Origin: Desmodus rotundus
Lineage: Eukaryota; Chordata; Mammalia; Chiroptera; Phyllostomidae
DNA: 64,000 bases
Direction of reading: 5' to 3'
Assembly: GCF_022682495.2 (NCBI RefSeq)
Contig: NC_071392.1
Location: forward strand, 139,510,818 to 139,574,817
The notes beneath the pieces were generated by a model, which ran no database searches, had not been told where the DNA came from, and worked only from the letters and a program-made list of their open reading frames with translations. The first letter of the stretch is position 1. Each line of letters starts with the position of its first letter. Of the stretch, positions 24,489 to 36,865 are shown one piece after another. Made by a program: the position numbers and the translations under genes.

Positions 24489-24747
24489 GCCCTGACTGGT
24501 GTGACTCAGTTGGTTAGAGCATCGTTCTGTAGCTGAAAGGTTGCGGGTTTGATTCCTGGTCAGGGCACATCCTTAGGTTGAGAGTTTGATGCTGGGTCTG
24601 GGTGCGGACAATCCCCAGTCCGGGCACACGTGGGAGGCAATCACCTGATGCTTCTTTCTCACATCGATGTCTCTCTCTCTCCCTTCCTCTCTCTCTAAAA
24701 ACAATGGGGAAAAAATGTCCTTCAGTGGGGATTTAAAAAAAAAAAAC
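24489..24747 (+). mobile_element. Ves-type bat SINE
   Basis: A tRNA-derived head (gccctgactggtgtgactca, then ggttagagcatcg as A box and gcgggtttgattcctgg as B box) is followed by a SINE body. The body has a CT-rich stretch (ctctctctctcccttcctct) and an A-rich tail ending about 24747. This is the bat Ves family. The head is complete. A direct repeat could not be defined because the left flank is itself A-rich. It lies within intron 1 in sense orientation and is not a functional tRNA gene. Confidence 0.88.
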
Positions 24748-25134
24748 ATTCAAAGAGTAAGGAAATGTAAAATACAAAGTATTGTCTGACTTCCCACTGT
24801 CTCCTACCATTTCTTTATTCCTATTCCCAAACTCTTTTCTTATGTGGTCTTTTAGCAATAATCTTTGAACATCTAAACTATCCATCTATCTTTCCATCCA
24901 TGTATCATTTCTTTTTTTAAAAAGTACCAACAGGATCATATAACATTAACTTCCCCTTTTTTCTTACCAGCCCAGCTTGGCGATCTTCCCATAGAAATGC
25001 ACACAGGGCAGGAGGCCTGGACCAGTGGTGTGATCCTTGCAGGCAGCTGGAAGGGCATGGACCAGATGAGGAAACCCACAGTGTGTAAGAGGAGCTTCAG
25101 CAGGGAATGAGGGAAGCCCTACTGCCGGGTAGTT

Positions 25135-25310
25135 AAGAGCCAAGCCTGACCTTTGAGTTTGAAAGATTTGGGGCTGAATCCTCATCTTAGCACTTTCCAT
25201 CTGTCACCCTGGCCAGGTTTCTTCCCCTCTCTGAGTTTTAATTGCCCCACCTTTCAAATGGAGCTAATCATTTCTCCCTTTGGGTATAGCAGACTTTCAG
25301 TGAAAGCCCT
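25135..25310 (+). mobile_element. MIR SINE
   Basis: Sense MIR: tggggctgaatcctcatctt, ggtttcttcccctctctgag and cacctttcaaatggagctaa. Confidence 0.5.
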
Positions 25311-25839
25311 TAGTACTCACAGAGGCTGTTGGTACCTGAGACCAGCCCCCCCCCATTTTTGCTGCTGTCACTGTCCTATGCCAGATGGGGCTGGGGATGA
25401 CTGAGCCCTGACAGGTAGAGCCAGGTGCATGCTGGGTGTTTCTGGAGCAATATTTCGAGAGAGGAGGGCCAACAGATCGATCCGAAGCTTAAAATAGCCT
25501 GGAAGTACAAGAACAACAATAAATAAATGGGTCCCGGATGCTTTTAAATCTTGGCATTTCCTCATCTCAGCTCAGTCCATCCAGACAGCTCATCAGTGGT
25601 TGCTGCTGAGGCTGGTGGTGCACACCTCCCCTGGCTGTGGCCCAGCCCTGCTTTCAAGAAAATCAGATCTAGAAATGTTTGGATCTTTGGCGCCAGGCTT
25701 GCCAGTCATGGATGTAAGTTGAGGATCAGGCAGCATTGGGGTTTGTCCCAGGTGTGTGGAGAGTAAAGGCCTACGTGATCACATGAGGGGAGAGGTGGGA
25801 CCTTGTAGGACATGGGGGTGAGGTGGTTGTCAGAGAATG

Positions 25840-26345
25840 GGGTCATTCATTCACCACCCCCTCCCAAGTATTTATTAAGCATTTACTCTACACCAGGTGC
25901 TGGGGATATAGGGATGAGCATTAATCAAATACTCATGCAAATAACTATTTAATTACCAATTGCGACATGCTCTGGAAGGCTCAGAACCTCCAGAAGGCTG
26001 CAAGCTGGTGAGGAGTGGGACTCCTCATCTGGTCTTCAGGGCTCAAGCAGAGCTTCCCCCTGGGATGCAGAGTGAAGGACAGATAGGTGGTAACTAGGCA
26101 AAGCGGACCTATGGGTGGGGATGCTGGTCTAGGCAGAGGCAACAGCACATGCAAAGGTTCTGTGGGGGAGATTCTGGCAAGTGCCAGGAGTGGAAAGAAG
26201 GCCAGTGGGACCCAAAGTTGGGATGGGAAGGTGGTGCATTAATACTAGGAAGTGATACAGGACAGGTAGGCAGGAGTCAGATCACATAGGACCTTATGGG
26301 CTTGAGGGAGGGTTCTTGTGTTTATCTGGGAGAAATCTAGGGCCG
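25840..26345 (-). mobile_element. L2 LINE fragment
   Basis: Reverse L2: tatttattaagcatttactc, aggtgctggggatataggga, gcaacagcacatgcaaaggt and agatcacataggaccttatg, in consensus order. Confidence 0.6.
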
Positions 26346-26599
26346 ACCCATCTGCATCTTGGGAAGACAGATGGCTGTGGCTGCTCGTGTCCAGCAGCCT
26401 GGAGGGGGCTGGAGTGGAAGCAGGCGGCTGGGGCTGCCATTCAGGTGCAAGTTGATTGTGACATGCACTGAGTCCATCAGAGCTTGAAGAGTTTACTCTG
26501 TGATTAGGCGGGTGAGGAGGCTCCAGCGGCCCAGAGAAGCTGCAGCTGTTCCAGCAGTTGCTTGGAGACTCCTGTGTAATAATCTCACTCATGGTCATT

Positions 26600-26765
26600 G
26601 TCCTTTGAGCCCTTGCTTGCACCAGACACTGTGCAAAACCCTTGTCATTAAATCCTCATTAGAACCCTAAGGCGATGGGCGAGGCTATTATTGTCCCCAT
26701 TTTACTGAGGCCCAGAGAGGTTAAACCACTCGGCCAAGATCATATGGCCCAGCCCCCCCACTGTC
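26600..26765 (-). mobile_element. MIR SINE
   Basis: Reverse MIR: caccagacactgtgcaaaac, cattaaatcctcattagaac, tgtccccattttactgaggc and ccagagaggttaaaccactc. Confidence 0.65.
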
Positions 26766-27299
26766 CAGCTCCTCTGGGTTTACAGCCCCCTGGATTGGTG
26801 TTCTCAGGGCCCAAGCCCTCGGCTTCTGTTGCTGTTGTGACCCTTGGCATTGTGTCTGCCCTGGCCATACAGCTGGTTCAGAGCTGGGCTGGAAAGGCAT
26901 CGCCATGTGTGACCTGAAGGGACACAGCCCCACGGCCCTTGCTTGGTCCTCCACCCCGCCCAGCCCCCTGGCTTCTGGAAGTGCTCAGTAGCCCTGGTTT
27001 AGGACATGAGCTGAAATGGCCACATCTCTGGGTTTCACATATCGCCTGCCTCCTGGGGATTCAGAGTCTCTGCTGCTTGTTTTTATTTTGCTTCTTTATT
27101 TCCTCTCCTCTCCTTCTTCCCCTCTGCTCCCACCCTGTCCCCATCTGTTGCTGCCCCATGGGGGTCTTTGCCTCGCCTCCCAGATGTACAGGCAGAACTT
27201 GGAATGGAAGCAGAGGCCTTCTTCCTTCTGGCCTTTAAGGAAGGAAAGAAACGGGCAATTTGGGCAGCTGTTACCTGCCAGGCCTGGGGCTGAGCTGTG

Positions 27300-27440
27300 G
27301 GCATGCATGATCTTACATAACCTTCACAGCGGTCCCATTGGTGTGCACATCATCTCTGCTCTACAGATGGGGACACCGGGGCTCAAAGGATTTAGATGTC
27401 AAACCCAAGGTCACATGCTACGATCTGACTCATGACTTAA
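27300..27440 (-). mobile_element. MIR SINE
   Basis: Reverse MIR: cttacataaccttcacagcg, ctctacagatggggacaccg and aacccaaggtcacatgctac. Confidence 0.55.
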
Positions 27441-27450
27441 AAATGTTTAC

Positions 27451-27598
27451 TTTCCAAACTGTGCATATGATTCACCTAGGGATCTGTTAAAATGCAGATT
27501 CTGATTCAGGAGTTCAGGGATTCAGCAAGAGAGTCTGCAGAATTTAACAAGCTCTGGGGATGCTGATGCTGCTGATCCATGGACCACGCTTTGAGCAG
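27451..27598 (-). mobile_element. MER20 (hAT-Charlie) copy
   Basis: Contains gttaaaatgcagattctgat, aacaagctctggggatgctg and ggaccacgctttgag, in the order of the reverse complement of MER20. MER20 copies are known to act as enhancers or insulators in some mammalian tissues; nothing here shows activity. Confidence 0.65.
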
Positions 27599-27784
27599 GA
27601 GCAAGGAGCTAGCAGGTCTCCCAGATGCCCTCCCCAACACTGGTGCACACATGCGTCACCATGACGCTCTGTCCCGCAGTGCTCGCCACCTCCACAGGCT
27701 TCCCCACTATGCTCAGGGCATCTCCAGGTGACTGCACATCCCAAACTCCAAGCTGACTGAGCATGGTCTCCAAAGCTGACCAGT

Positions 27785-27915
27785 ATTGGAATACAGGGGA
27801 ACAGAGGCTCAGAGAAGTAGAGGCACTTGTCCAAGGTCCCCTGCCAATAGTGCAGAAAATTCAGGCTTGTGACTCCCAATCAGAGTTCTCCACTGTTGCT
27901 TCAATGAGAAGTCAG
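27785..27915 (-). mobile_element. MIR SINE fragment
   Basis: Reverse MIR: gaacagaggctcagagaagt and gaggcacttgtccaaggtcc. Confidence 0.5.
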
Positions 27916-28100
27916 AGGTCTTGGGGGTCTAGTCTTGCCCCTCTTTAACTTGCTGTGTGACTTTAGGCAAGTTACTTCCCCTCTCTGAACTTCAGCTTCC
28001 CCATCAGAAAAATGGCTTTACCTCTGCCCTGCTGTAAGGATCAACTGGGAGAATGTCTAGTTAACAGCATGAAGGATTTTAATGAGCCCCAAGACCCCCA
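27916..28100 (+). mobile_element. MIR SINE
   Basis: Sense MIR: cttgctgtgtgactttaggc, aagttacttcccctctctga and cttccccatcagaaaaatgg. It lies head-on with the previous antisense MIR. Confidence 0.65.
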
Positions 28101-28857
28101 GTCTCAGTAGGGTGGGAGGAACCTAGTAGGGCAGAAAAGTGGGTTCGGGTGGCACTTATGTGTGAATGGCGGGAACCTCACTCCCTGAATGATCTCACAG
28201 TTCTCCATTTGAGAGCTGCCACTTCCGGCCTGTTCTCCATCAGGCTTGGGTGATAACCCAGCACTGTCAGATGGTCACCCTTCCACACTTCAGTGCCTGT
28301 GACTCCCCCATTAGTGTGGAGGGCCTGCCCTGGGGGGGGGGTTGTGGAGGTGCCACCCATGGGACACATCCCTGTTACATGAAAGAAAGGAGTGAAAACG
28401 TGTTATTTGTTTGACACAAATTCACCATACGTGCCCAGTGTGAATGAATACGCTTCTCTACATAAGGCAGGTTCACCTGTGGCTGTCAGGAGCAAGTGCC
28501 TGGGCCACACGGGACATAAGCGAGTTGGGGGCTACTGAGTAGGCCTGCTTGGCCTCCCTTCTTTTCTGGCTCTTGCTGACCACATGACCAGGGAGGGCCT
28601 TCTGGGGCCCAAGAGGATCTGTTTCCCACCAGCTTTATCTGAGAGCTCACAGATCTGGGATTCTCATCATCGGACCTACTGGAAAAGGAAAGGCAGGAAT
28701 TTCCATAAGGGAATAGTGGGTGGGGAAGGAGACCAACAGCACCCCCAGTAAAAGGGACTACGTGAGAGGGAGTCCTCGCAGGCATCACAACAATGGGAAG
28801 CAGAGGTGTGCCCACACTGACCTGGGAAGTGGGGGCTCTACTCATCCTGCCCATCCC

Positions 28858-29245
28858 ACAAAGGTTTAGTGAGCACCCACTCTGTGCCAGCTGCTATTTG
28901 GGGTGCTGGGAGCCAACAGAGGACAAGCCCGGGCCCCTGCCCTCCTGTAGCTCACATTCCGGCAGTCCCCGGATTCCTGCTGTAGATTACTGCAGCCACA
29001 TAATCTATGGTGACTGGGGGGGGGGGGTAGGTGTTGGAGAGGGTTTCTCTCACTGAGACCCAATGCTGGGTAGGTGGCCTAGGTGGGGCCCATGCTGAGA
29101 AGAAGACCCCTATGTCTGCAGTGTGGGAGGACAGGAGGTGGTGGGAAAGGAGGCAGGCCCAGGCTGCACCAGGCCTTGCAGGCTCTGTGAGGGCTTGGGG
29201 TTTTTGCCAAGGGCGGTGAGAAGTCAGGGAAGGCTTTGAAGCAGG
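28858..29245 (-). mobile_element. L2 LINE fragment
   Basis: Reverse L2: agtgagcacccactctgtgc, ccctgccctcctgtagctca, then a diverged body ending ccttgcaggctctgtgaggg and gaaggctttgaagcaggaga. It is interrupted by a G-run near 29017. Confidence 0.5.
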
Positions 29246-29539
29246 AGAGAGCCACTGACTCTAGTCTCAGCTCTGCCTCCAGCTCCCTGGTGATGGCAGG
29301 TGTGTCCCCTGTTTTGGCTCTCTCTTCTGTGGCCCACACCAGGGATTTGTTACCTTGGGCTTCCTGAACCCATAAAGACTTACAAAGTCCTAGCAGAGCT
29401 TGAAGAACTTTTCCCTCTGTCCCTTATTCCAAAGTCTAGTAGATAAAACCACACAGTGCGAGGACCAGAGCTCCGCCCCCCTCACCCCTCACACTGTGTT
29501 ATGAATAGCTGAGGTCAGCCTTGAGTAGAGAGGGCTGGC

Positions 29540-29690
29540 AACAAAGAACTTGGGAGTTGAGTCTGGATGAGCATTTTGCTCAGCAAAGTCACGTTACCTT
29601 GCTGAGACCTAGCGTCTTCATCTGTGAAGTGGGTGAATTCTAAATGTCTACTTTGCTGGGCTCCCATGTCCCACTCTGGCACTCTGAGTG
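29540..29690 (+). mobile_element. MIR SINE
   Basis: Sense MIR: agtcacgttaccttgctgag and cgtcttcatctgtgaagtgg. Confidence 0.45.
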
Positions 29691-29762
29691 GTAAAGACCA
29701 CCTACCAAAGGGGTGGCTTCCTGAGTCTGAGGATTCAAATGAGCCTCACAGAGCCCTTACAT

Positions 29763-29771
29763 TGACCTTGA
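29763..29771 (-). promoter_or_regulatory. ERR-type extended half-site
   Basis: Perfect tgaccttga outside any repeat I recognise. Sequence match only. Confidence 0.3.
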
Positions 29772-30814
29772 AGTAGTATGTATGAAAAATAGGTATGAGT
29801 ACATGACATGGGAAAATACAGAATTCATGTGCAAAATAGAACATCACCATATTTTTAATATATAAGAAAGAAATAGAAATTGGGCTTTATATGGGTTGGG
29901 TGTTTTTTGTGTGTGTTTTTTTTTTGCCAAGATCATGACGTTTAATTCACTCAGGGTAAATAAGAGTATGATGGGTTGCCCCTGTATGGTTTATAGTTCA
30001 TAAAAATGGAAAACCTAATTAATCAGCTCCCTCATAATCCCTCCCACTGCAAAGCCCTGCACCAGGGCGGGCTTCGGGGTCGGCGATCCTGCAGGGGGAG
30101 ATCCTGAAGGCGGTTCCCCTGGGAGCCCAGCGTGGGAACCACAGGGCCAGATGGGCTGTGAGGCCCCTGCTGGCTCCCACGCTGTGCAGCAGCCTCAGCA
30201 GGGGCATGTGTGGGTTGAACATTGCTGAGTCATCTCTCCCTCAGCAGGTCAGGTCCTGTGTTGGCTGACAAGCTGAGGCTGGTGTGTTGGTGGCAGAACC
30301 CTGGTCCCAACCTTTGGGAGCAGATAGGGGCAGAGAGCTGACTTCAGCCCCCATCCACTGGGCTGGGGGAATCCTCAGCTCTCTGCTGCTTTTCCACCCA
30401 TGGGGCAGTCTCCTCCCTTCTCAGAACCCCCAGGAGCCAGCCGCCTTGGGGCTGCCCTTCCTGGGTGGGACTGCCACCCCACAGGCTGCAGTGGATCTGG
30501 GCAGCCCTGGGCTGACAATGTGAGCTGGCACCATGCTGGCCTGTTGGGCATGACATTTCCTCAAATGCCATGGAGGGGCTGCCTGACCTTCACGCTCCTG
30601 CCAGGACCCCCTTTCTGCCTCTTTCTGGGTTATTTATAACAGTGTTAACAGTTAAATAAAAAAAGAAAGAAAGGGCTTCTCAGCTGAGCCCAGCTCCCTC
30701 AGTCTCTCCTGCCAGCCAGGGCAAGAGACATAGAGACATAGAAATAGAGCCAAGAAGCAGGGACCCTACAGGACCCCGAAGAACGAACACCTCCAGATGG
30801 AGTGTGCTGGGTGC

Positions 30815-30817
30815 TTT

Positions 30818-30864
<47 letters not shown>

Positions 30865-30926
30865 TTCCCTCCCTTCCTCCCTCCCTCCCTTCCGTCCCTC
30901 CTTCCTTCCCTCCCTTTCTCTCTCTC
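30815..30926. repeat. Long polypyrimidine (CT/CCTT) tract
   Basis: About 110 bp almost entirely of C and T on the + strand: a CT run (ctctctctctctctctctct) followed by CCTT/CCCT units and one G (tccgtccctc). Mirror symmetry is possible. It abuts an L1 fragment. Confidence 0.97.
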
Positions 30927-30937
30927 AAACACTCTTT

Positions 30938-31105
30938 CAGATTTATTTTTATTTTATTGTGGTAAAATATGCACAACATAAAACTTAACCATTTGTACCA
31001 TTTTTAAGTGACAATTCAGTGGCATTAAGTACATTCAGAGTGTTGTTCGAAGTCACCACTCTCCATTTCCAGAATTTTTTCATTATCCCAAAGTGGATAA
31101 ATAGG
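30938..31105. mobile_element. LINE-1-related fragment
   Basis: Contains attgtggtaaaatatgcaca, acttaaccatttgtaccat and tggcattaagtacattcaga, a block common in L1M 3' regions. It directly follows a CT-rich simple repeat. Confidence 0.5.
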
Positions 31106-31794
31106 TACTTTTCATCCACCTGACACGCCAGGAAGGCTGGCACGCGCCAGTCTCCCCACCCCCTGCCCCAGGGTATCTTCAGATTTTGAGGAAACACCAC
31201 AAAAGGAAGGCACCTGCCAGTTGGGGGTTGCCACAACTTCATTAGAATGTGGGCGGTCACCCCTTCCAGCTGTGTGGAATAATGGTCACGTTTTCCGGGG
31301 CTTGTCGTGCCCCCTGCTGTCCTTCCTTCCGAGTCAGGAAAGGCATCAGAACCAGAATGAGTGGGATGGTTACAGGGAGAACCGAGAATCTGCTCTTCTT
31401 TCTCTTCCTAAGCAAAAATCTATTCATTTAGCAAACTTCACTCCTTGCATTATAAATAGGGCAAGTGTTTTGCAAAACTGAACGCTACTCACTACTCTGT
31501 CGGACCATTGATTTTACCTTTGATAAAAATGTAATAGCGGTTTCTTACATAGGGACAGTACTTTAGAGTTTGCCCAAATACTTTCCCACCCAAAATACCT
31601 CATTGGACTGGGCAAGGCCAATGAATTCCACAGCAACCAGAGGGCTACAGGCCCCACTGTAGAGATGCGGAGACCGAGGCATGAAGTGGTCTAGGATGTC
31701 CTTTTAGTCGCCGGCACACGTAGTAACAACTCTTCCACTGTCTCATTCCATCCCGGCAGGGATTAGGGCAATGCCTTGGCTCACGCACAACCTT

Positions 31795-32065
31795 TACAGA
31801 GGTGCCAAAAAACTTAGTAATCAAGATAAATCATATTTTAATGCAACATTTAAAAATAATAACAATGGATGTCAAAATATCCATGCTGAACAAAATACCA
31901 AAAAAAGGGGGGGTGCATATAGGCACCTAAAGCCAAAGGAAAAATCAGTACTACTGACCTTGTCTTTAGTTAGAATTTTGATATTTTGCTCAGCATGGAT
32001 ATTTTTTTAAACAATATTGCATTAAACACGATCTGTCTTGATTACTGTGTGTTTTGGTGCCCAAA
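31795..32065. mobile_element. Palindromic short inverted-repeat element (DNA-transposon-like)
   Basis: About 260 bp whose halves are inverted copies. The outer arm ggtgccaaaaaacttagtaa at 31801 continues to 31826 and pairs with 32036-32061, sharing agtaatcaaga. The inner arm around 31873-31899 (aaaatatccatgctgaacaa) pairs with 31980-32006. The centre has a G-run and a small palindrome, ggtgcatataggcacc. This is the shape of a fold-back MITE, possibly Tc1/mariner. Ends and target duplication are not certain. Confidence 0.65.
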
Positions 32066-32544
32066 GCAGGTGCCTATCTCATTTCCCCCTAATCCTGGCT
32101 CCGATTCCACCTGCCAACCTCTGTGCCCTACTGTGATCGAGGAGCCCTCTCCCGGTTCCCCAGGCCTCAGGCTCCCATATGTTAAGGCCTTTTCAACCAC
32201 CCCTGAGTATCAAGAGAGCAGCTGAGGGTGGCATTTGATCCGGGCAGTCTATTTTTGTGCCTGCCCTTCAGTAACTGATAAAATGTTGCTCTCGGTAGAG
32301 CTGATGTGTTGAAATGGTGAGTGTCGATGTCAGGTGGTTTCTGTGATCGGATATCTTCATTCTTGACCTCACACAGGGGCCTGGGACCAGGAAAGTAGCT
32401 CTTGGCGGTTTTGCTCCCCTGGAGCTGGACAGAAAAGCTCCATCGTTGTCTGGTGCCCAGGTGATGTGGTCTCGTCTTGGGGTTGTTACAGAAAAAATGT
32501 CTATGTTGGCATTTTCTTGCTTTTGTGTACTGCCCCATTTATCT

Positions 32545-33060
32545 CATTTGGCTTATTGAGTGCCTACTGTGTGCTGGGTGTCATGCTAGGCACTGGGACA
32601 CAGCAGAGAACAAGACAGACACAGCCCCTGCTCACATAGAGCTGTTAGCTAGGGAGGCAACGATACGCAAGTAGACAAATGCAAAACGGGGAACAGTTCT
32701 GGAGAGGGACGGGGGTGACGGTGACCCAGCAATGTGAACATGATGCCACTGAATCGCCCTCGTTATATTTTCTGTTATGTATATTTTACCATCATTTAAG
32801 AAAATATTTGGAAATGGGAGATATCAGAATAAGAAGCACAGGGAACTACAGCGGGGTGATGGGTAAGAGAGAGGTGGGGTGGCCACTTTAGGAGACAGTG
32901 GTCAGAAAGGCCCGCCTGGGAAAGACACTTAATCTGGGCCGAGGATGGGATAAGAAGGGACCAGCCGTACAGGGATGAAGGACAGGGGAGGTGGTCCAGG
33001 CCTAGGGAGCTGCCAGCACAGAGGCCCAGGAGTGGAAGCCCAAGCTTCACAATAGTCCTT
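32545..33060 (-). mobile_element. L2 LINE fragment
   Basis: Reverse L2: attgagtgcctactgtgtgc, gctaggcactgggacacagc, acatagagctgttagctagg, gtggccactttaggagacag and agcacagaggcccaggagtg. Confidence 0.6.
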
Positions 33061-33769
33061 GAGGGAGCTGGTGTGTGGAGATTCCCAGAAGCCAGGTGAC
33101 TCCCTGTACCGAGCAAGTGAGCAGCCAGGGCAGCTCTGCCTCAACAAAGCTTAACAACGGAGACCTGCACAGGCTTCGCAGTTTGCGAAGCACTTTCCTG
33201 CCATTGTCCTCTGTATTCGAGAGGCCCTTGAATTCAAGTGCATAAAATCGACTGCAATCACAGACGAGCACAATTGTGCAGATTGCACTGCCCGTACAAC
33301 ACCTTGGCTTGCTCGCTTCTGCCACAGAATGTATTTTAAGCTTTTGTTTTAAAATTAAAAATAAAAGAAGCACACTCCACCTTCCCAGGCCTGAGGCAGC
33401 TTGCATCTACTAAAAGGCAGCCCCCAACAGGTCCCAGGAACTGCAGCGGGGAGAGGGGTTAGCTGATGGCACCTGAGACCTCAGTGTCTGGGAGAGGAGA
33501 CTGGGCTCTGCACAGCCACCTGCACAGGACACTCAGGAGCTGGTCCGTCCCAGGTAACCTCACCTGGGCACAGCTGCAGAGACTTCACAGATCTCTATTG
33601 GATAAAGGGCTGTTTGCAGGCAGCAGGGAGTAGGAAGGGAGAGGCCCTAGCAAGATAATACCCTCCCCAAGAGTCTTTCTGTTCTTACTTCCCTTGCCTT
33701 TTTAAAGAGGGAAGGCGCTAACACAAAACATTTTGGTATACAGGCCACAGCTGTTGAGGAAGTGGCCTG

Positions 33770-33910
33770 TCATTGTGGAAAGAGCTTTGGATGGGGACCC
33801 TGGAGATCCCAGTTTGTGTCCTGGCCCTGCCAGAAAGGAGTTGTCCATGTGGATCGTAGGTGACCCCGCATTTGCTCCTTTTTCCCTCTGCAAAATAGGC
33901 ATTAGCTGTT
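33770..33910 (+). mobile_element. MIR SINE fragment
   Basis: Sense MIR 5' half: gtggaaagagctttggatgg, cccagtttgtgtcctggccc. The core is weakly kept (ctctgcaaaataggc). Confidence 0.4.
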
Positions 33911-35514
33911 CCAGGGCCCCCACCCCTGGTTCTGCGGTTGGGCAATCCACTGCATGAATTTCTTTCTGTGCTGTGGAGGTGGGAATCCATACACAATAGT
34001 CATCTTATCTGATGAGAGTGGGAACTGCAGCTGGGGGCGGAGGTATGGAGAGGGGAATTCCGAGGAAAATGTCAATGAAAACACACAACCAAAAAGCGTA
34101 ATACCTAACATTATCTTTTAATGATGCCATATGACATGTCCATTCATTTTGCCAGACTTCTGCTATAGGACTGCTTCTGCTGCTGGCACTGGAAATCTGG
34201 TTGCCTCCCTGCGCTGCCCACACACATGGTGCCAGGGCTCTGGGTTCCGGAGAGGGGGATCAGGCAGAGGGATCAGGAAGTGAGGCTCCTGTCAAGCAAC
34301 CCGGGTGCAGCACCCTTCTAGATTCTTGCCAGTTTCTCCTAATCTTTTACGGTCATCTCACCGACACATAATTTTATAGAACTTTTTTTTAAACGTCTCA
34401 ACTTTCTGGAATCCATCCACAACCTTCAACTTAGTTTCCCTTCAGTTCGCTTCTCTGGTACTCGTATTTTCTGTGTATGAACCATTTAGTTAAATTTTGT
34501 AATTATAGCGGCCAGCGGGTTTGGGAAGAAACATGACTGATCAACAGTGGCCAAACAACCCTGCTGGAGGGAGCAGATGTGTGGGTGACCTAGAGTACCT
34601 TCTCTGTGGCTCTGGGGCACCTTGGGCATTTTTATAGGAGGAGGTAGAGGGTGTTTGTTAACCTGGCTGGTTGGTTAGGTGGAAGCTGGTGTGGGAGCTT
34701 CCTTTGTACCAAGGGCCTGAGAAGACTTGGTTAGAATTAGCATTGGCTGCAAGTAACAGAACCTCCCCCATCTCCCAAATGACAAAAGTTCAACAAGCTC
34801 CAAGTGTAGTCCTCTCTCACATCCTGAGTAGATGTCCCAGGGCCAGTGTGGCATGTCACAGCATGAAAGGACCCCGGCTTCATCCTATCACCCTGCCTCA
34901 GAGCTGCCTTCCCCAGGTCTCCAGTAACTAACTGGTCATCCTCCCTGGCTGGCTGGCTGGGTCTGGCCTGGCCCTGTAGCCCAGTTCTGAGCACTGGACT
35001 CCGTTTTTGCTCTCTGGGCTGGAGAACCCACTCTCACCAGGCCTGGTGACCTTCTGTCGGGTCGCCTTACCCTAAGCCCTGAGCAGGCAGCGGCATGGCT
35101 GGAACTTAGGGCCCCACTGTAAAGGGCTGAGCATCACAAGGTTGTGCCCAGCAGGTGTGGGGCCAGATGCTTCTACTGGGAAAGGTCTTGGATGCCAGGT
35201 TGAGATGTTTCACTGTGAGTGTTTTTGTGGGAGATTCTTTCAGTGATCTAGTTTATCTCTAAGTTCGGGGTGTTTTATCCTTTTAAGCGGGGCTTGGAGA
35301 CCCTCCATTTTCTACTTAATTTTTCCTGGAGCTAACCTTGTGTTTGAGGGTCCCAAGTCTTATTTCAGAGGATGCTGTCAGCATTTCTGTGGGGACTAAG
35401 ACCAATTAGTTTTCCTTGTCCTCCTAGAAGCCTCTTTAGGATTTTTAAACTAATTTAAAAGACAGTAGAAAGATTCAATTTTTTTTTAATGTAAGAGAGA
35501 TGAATTAGTCATAA

Positions 35515-36000
35515 TTTTTTCATTGATAGGTGACAGAAACTGCAACTGGCATGTGATCTAGAAAGAGAATTTACTTGCAAAATTGCAGAGTACAGGGAAT
35601 AGCCTGGCTTCAGGCACAGCTGGATCCAAGTGTTTAAATTATTATTATTTTTTTAATCTGGAGAATGTACCTCTTTCTGCTTCGTGGTTCTGCATTCCCT
35701 GTGCTGGCTTCATTCTCAGACAGGCTATTCCCAGGTAGTGACGAAGATGACTGCCAGCCTCTCCAGAAGTAGATTCAACCAGCTGAGCCCCCTTGTCCAA
35801 ATGCTCCAGCACATTCCTGGTGTTCACTCCAATCACCTCTGGACCCTCAAACCAGTGGTTGTGGTCACTGGATGAAGCACATCCATTGGCCAGATTGGGC
35901 TTACTTTGACCTCCTGGGTGGAGGGGAGGGGTGGCTTCCCTAAGGAAAATCCATGGGCTGCCACCATTAGGAAGGGAGGTGGGTGGGGGGCCAGCCAAGT
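35515..36000. mobile_element. Ancient interspersed repeat, family not assigned
   Basis: Contains gataggtgacagaaactgca, ctggcttcaggcacagctgg, gtgctggcttcattctcaga and ccctaaggaaaatccatggg, in the order of a widespread mammalian repeat whose name I cannot give with confidence. Confidence 0.45.
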
Positions 36001-36529
36001 CGCAGAGGCGGGAGTGAAAGAGAAGAAACATTTGTAGAATGAAATGGCTTTGTGGGGACTTCATGGATAAACTTACCTCACTTCCTTCCTAGAAGGCGAG
36101 TAGAGGTACGGGGCCATAGGCCTGGACCAGGCCAGGTCTCATGGATCAGTAGTGGCTGCTCAGGTCCCATGCTGGTCAGGCTCGGGCCTGAGCAGGAAGT
36201 AGAGCCGTGATCAGTTAGGGGTATCCATGGTAGCTGGAGAGGGAACCCCAGTGCCAGGTACCTGCTGTGGAGGAGGCTCCCAACTGGTGGTAGGGCAGTG
36301 GGTGGGGTGTGCAAGATGGCAGTCAAGAAGTCTGTGAGGCCTGGGTGGGGGCCCTGCCCCCCACCAGCCCAGGCAGGCTGGCAGAGAGCCAGCATGGTCT
36401 GGCTGTCAGGGCAAGGTCATTCCTTCAATGGAAACCATGAGCGGTGGTGATACTGTGACCTTGGGCTGTTGGGCAAGGCTGAAGGAACACAGGCTGAGAG
36501 AGCTGGTAAGTTCAGGATTGAGGGGAAAG

Positions 36530-36690
36530 GTCAGACAACAAATTCCAGAAGGATCAGCCCTCTGAGAGCCTCTGTTTTCCCATCAGTCAAATGGTGATGC
36601 TGGCCATGACCACTTCCTGCCTCTTGGGAAGGTACCAATGAGACCATGGCTGTGCATGTCAACAGTAAGTGCTGCATCTGTGACCATAAT
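36530..36690 (+). mobile_element. MIR SINE
   Basis: Sense MIR: gagcctctgttttcccatca and gtcaaatggtgatgctggcc. Confidence 0.5.
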
Positions 36691-36699
36691 ACATAGGGG

Positions 36700-36865
36700 G
36701 TGTCTGACACATCTAGTCTCCAACCCGTGTTACTTTATCTTTGTCAGAACCCTGGGAGGTAGGATAGCTTCCCCGCACCCCCATTTTGTCAATAGAAACT
36801 GAGGTGGCAAAAAGGATGCTCTGACCTCAAAGGGTTGGCGTTAGTAGCAAAGCCAGGGCCTTGCT
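36700..36865 (-). mobile_element. MIR SINE
   Basis: Reverse MIR: tctttgtcagaaccctggga, ggtaggatagcttccccgca and tttgtcaatagaaactgagg. Confidence 0.45.

Noticed and set aside
24489..24560. A tRNA gene
   Set aside because: The A and B boxes belong to the head of the Ves SINE; there is no cloverleaf with a plausible anticodon stem.
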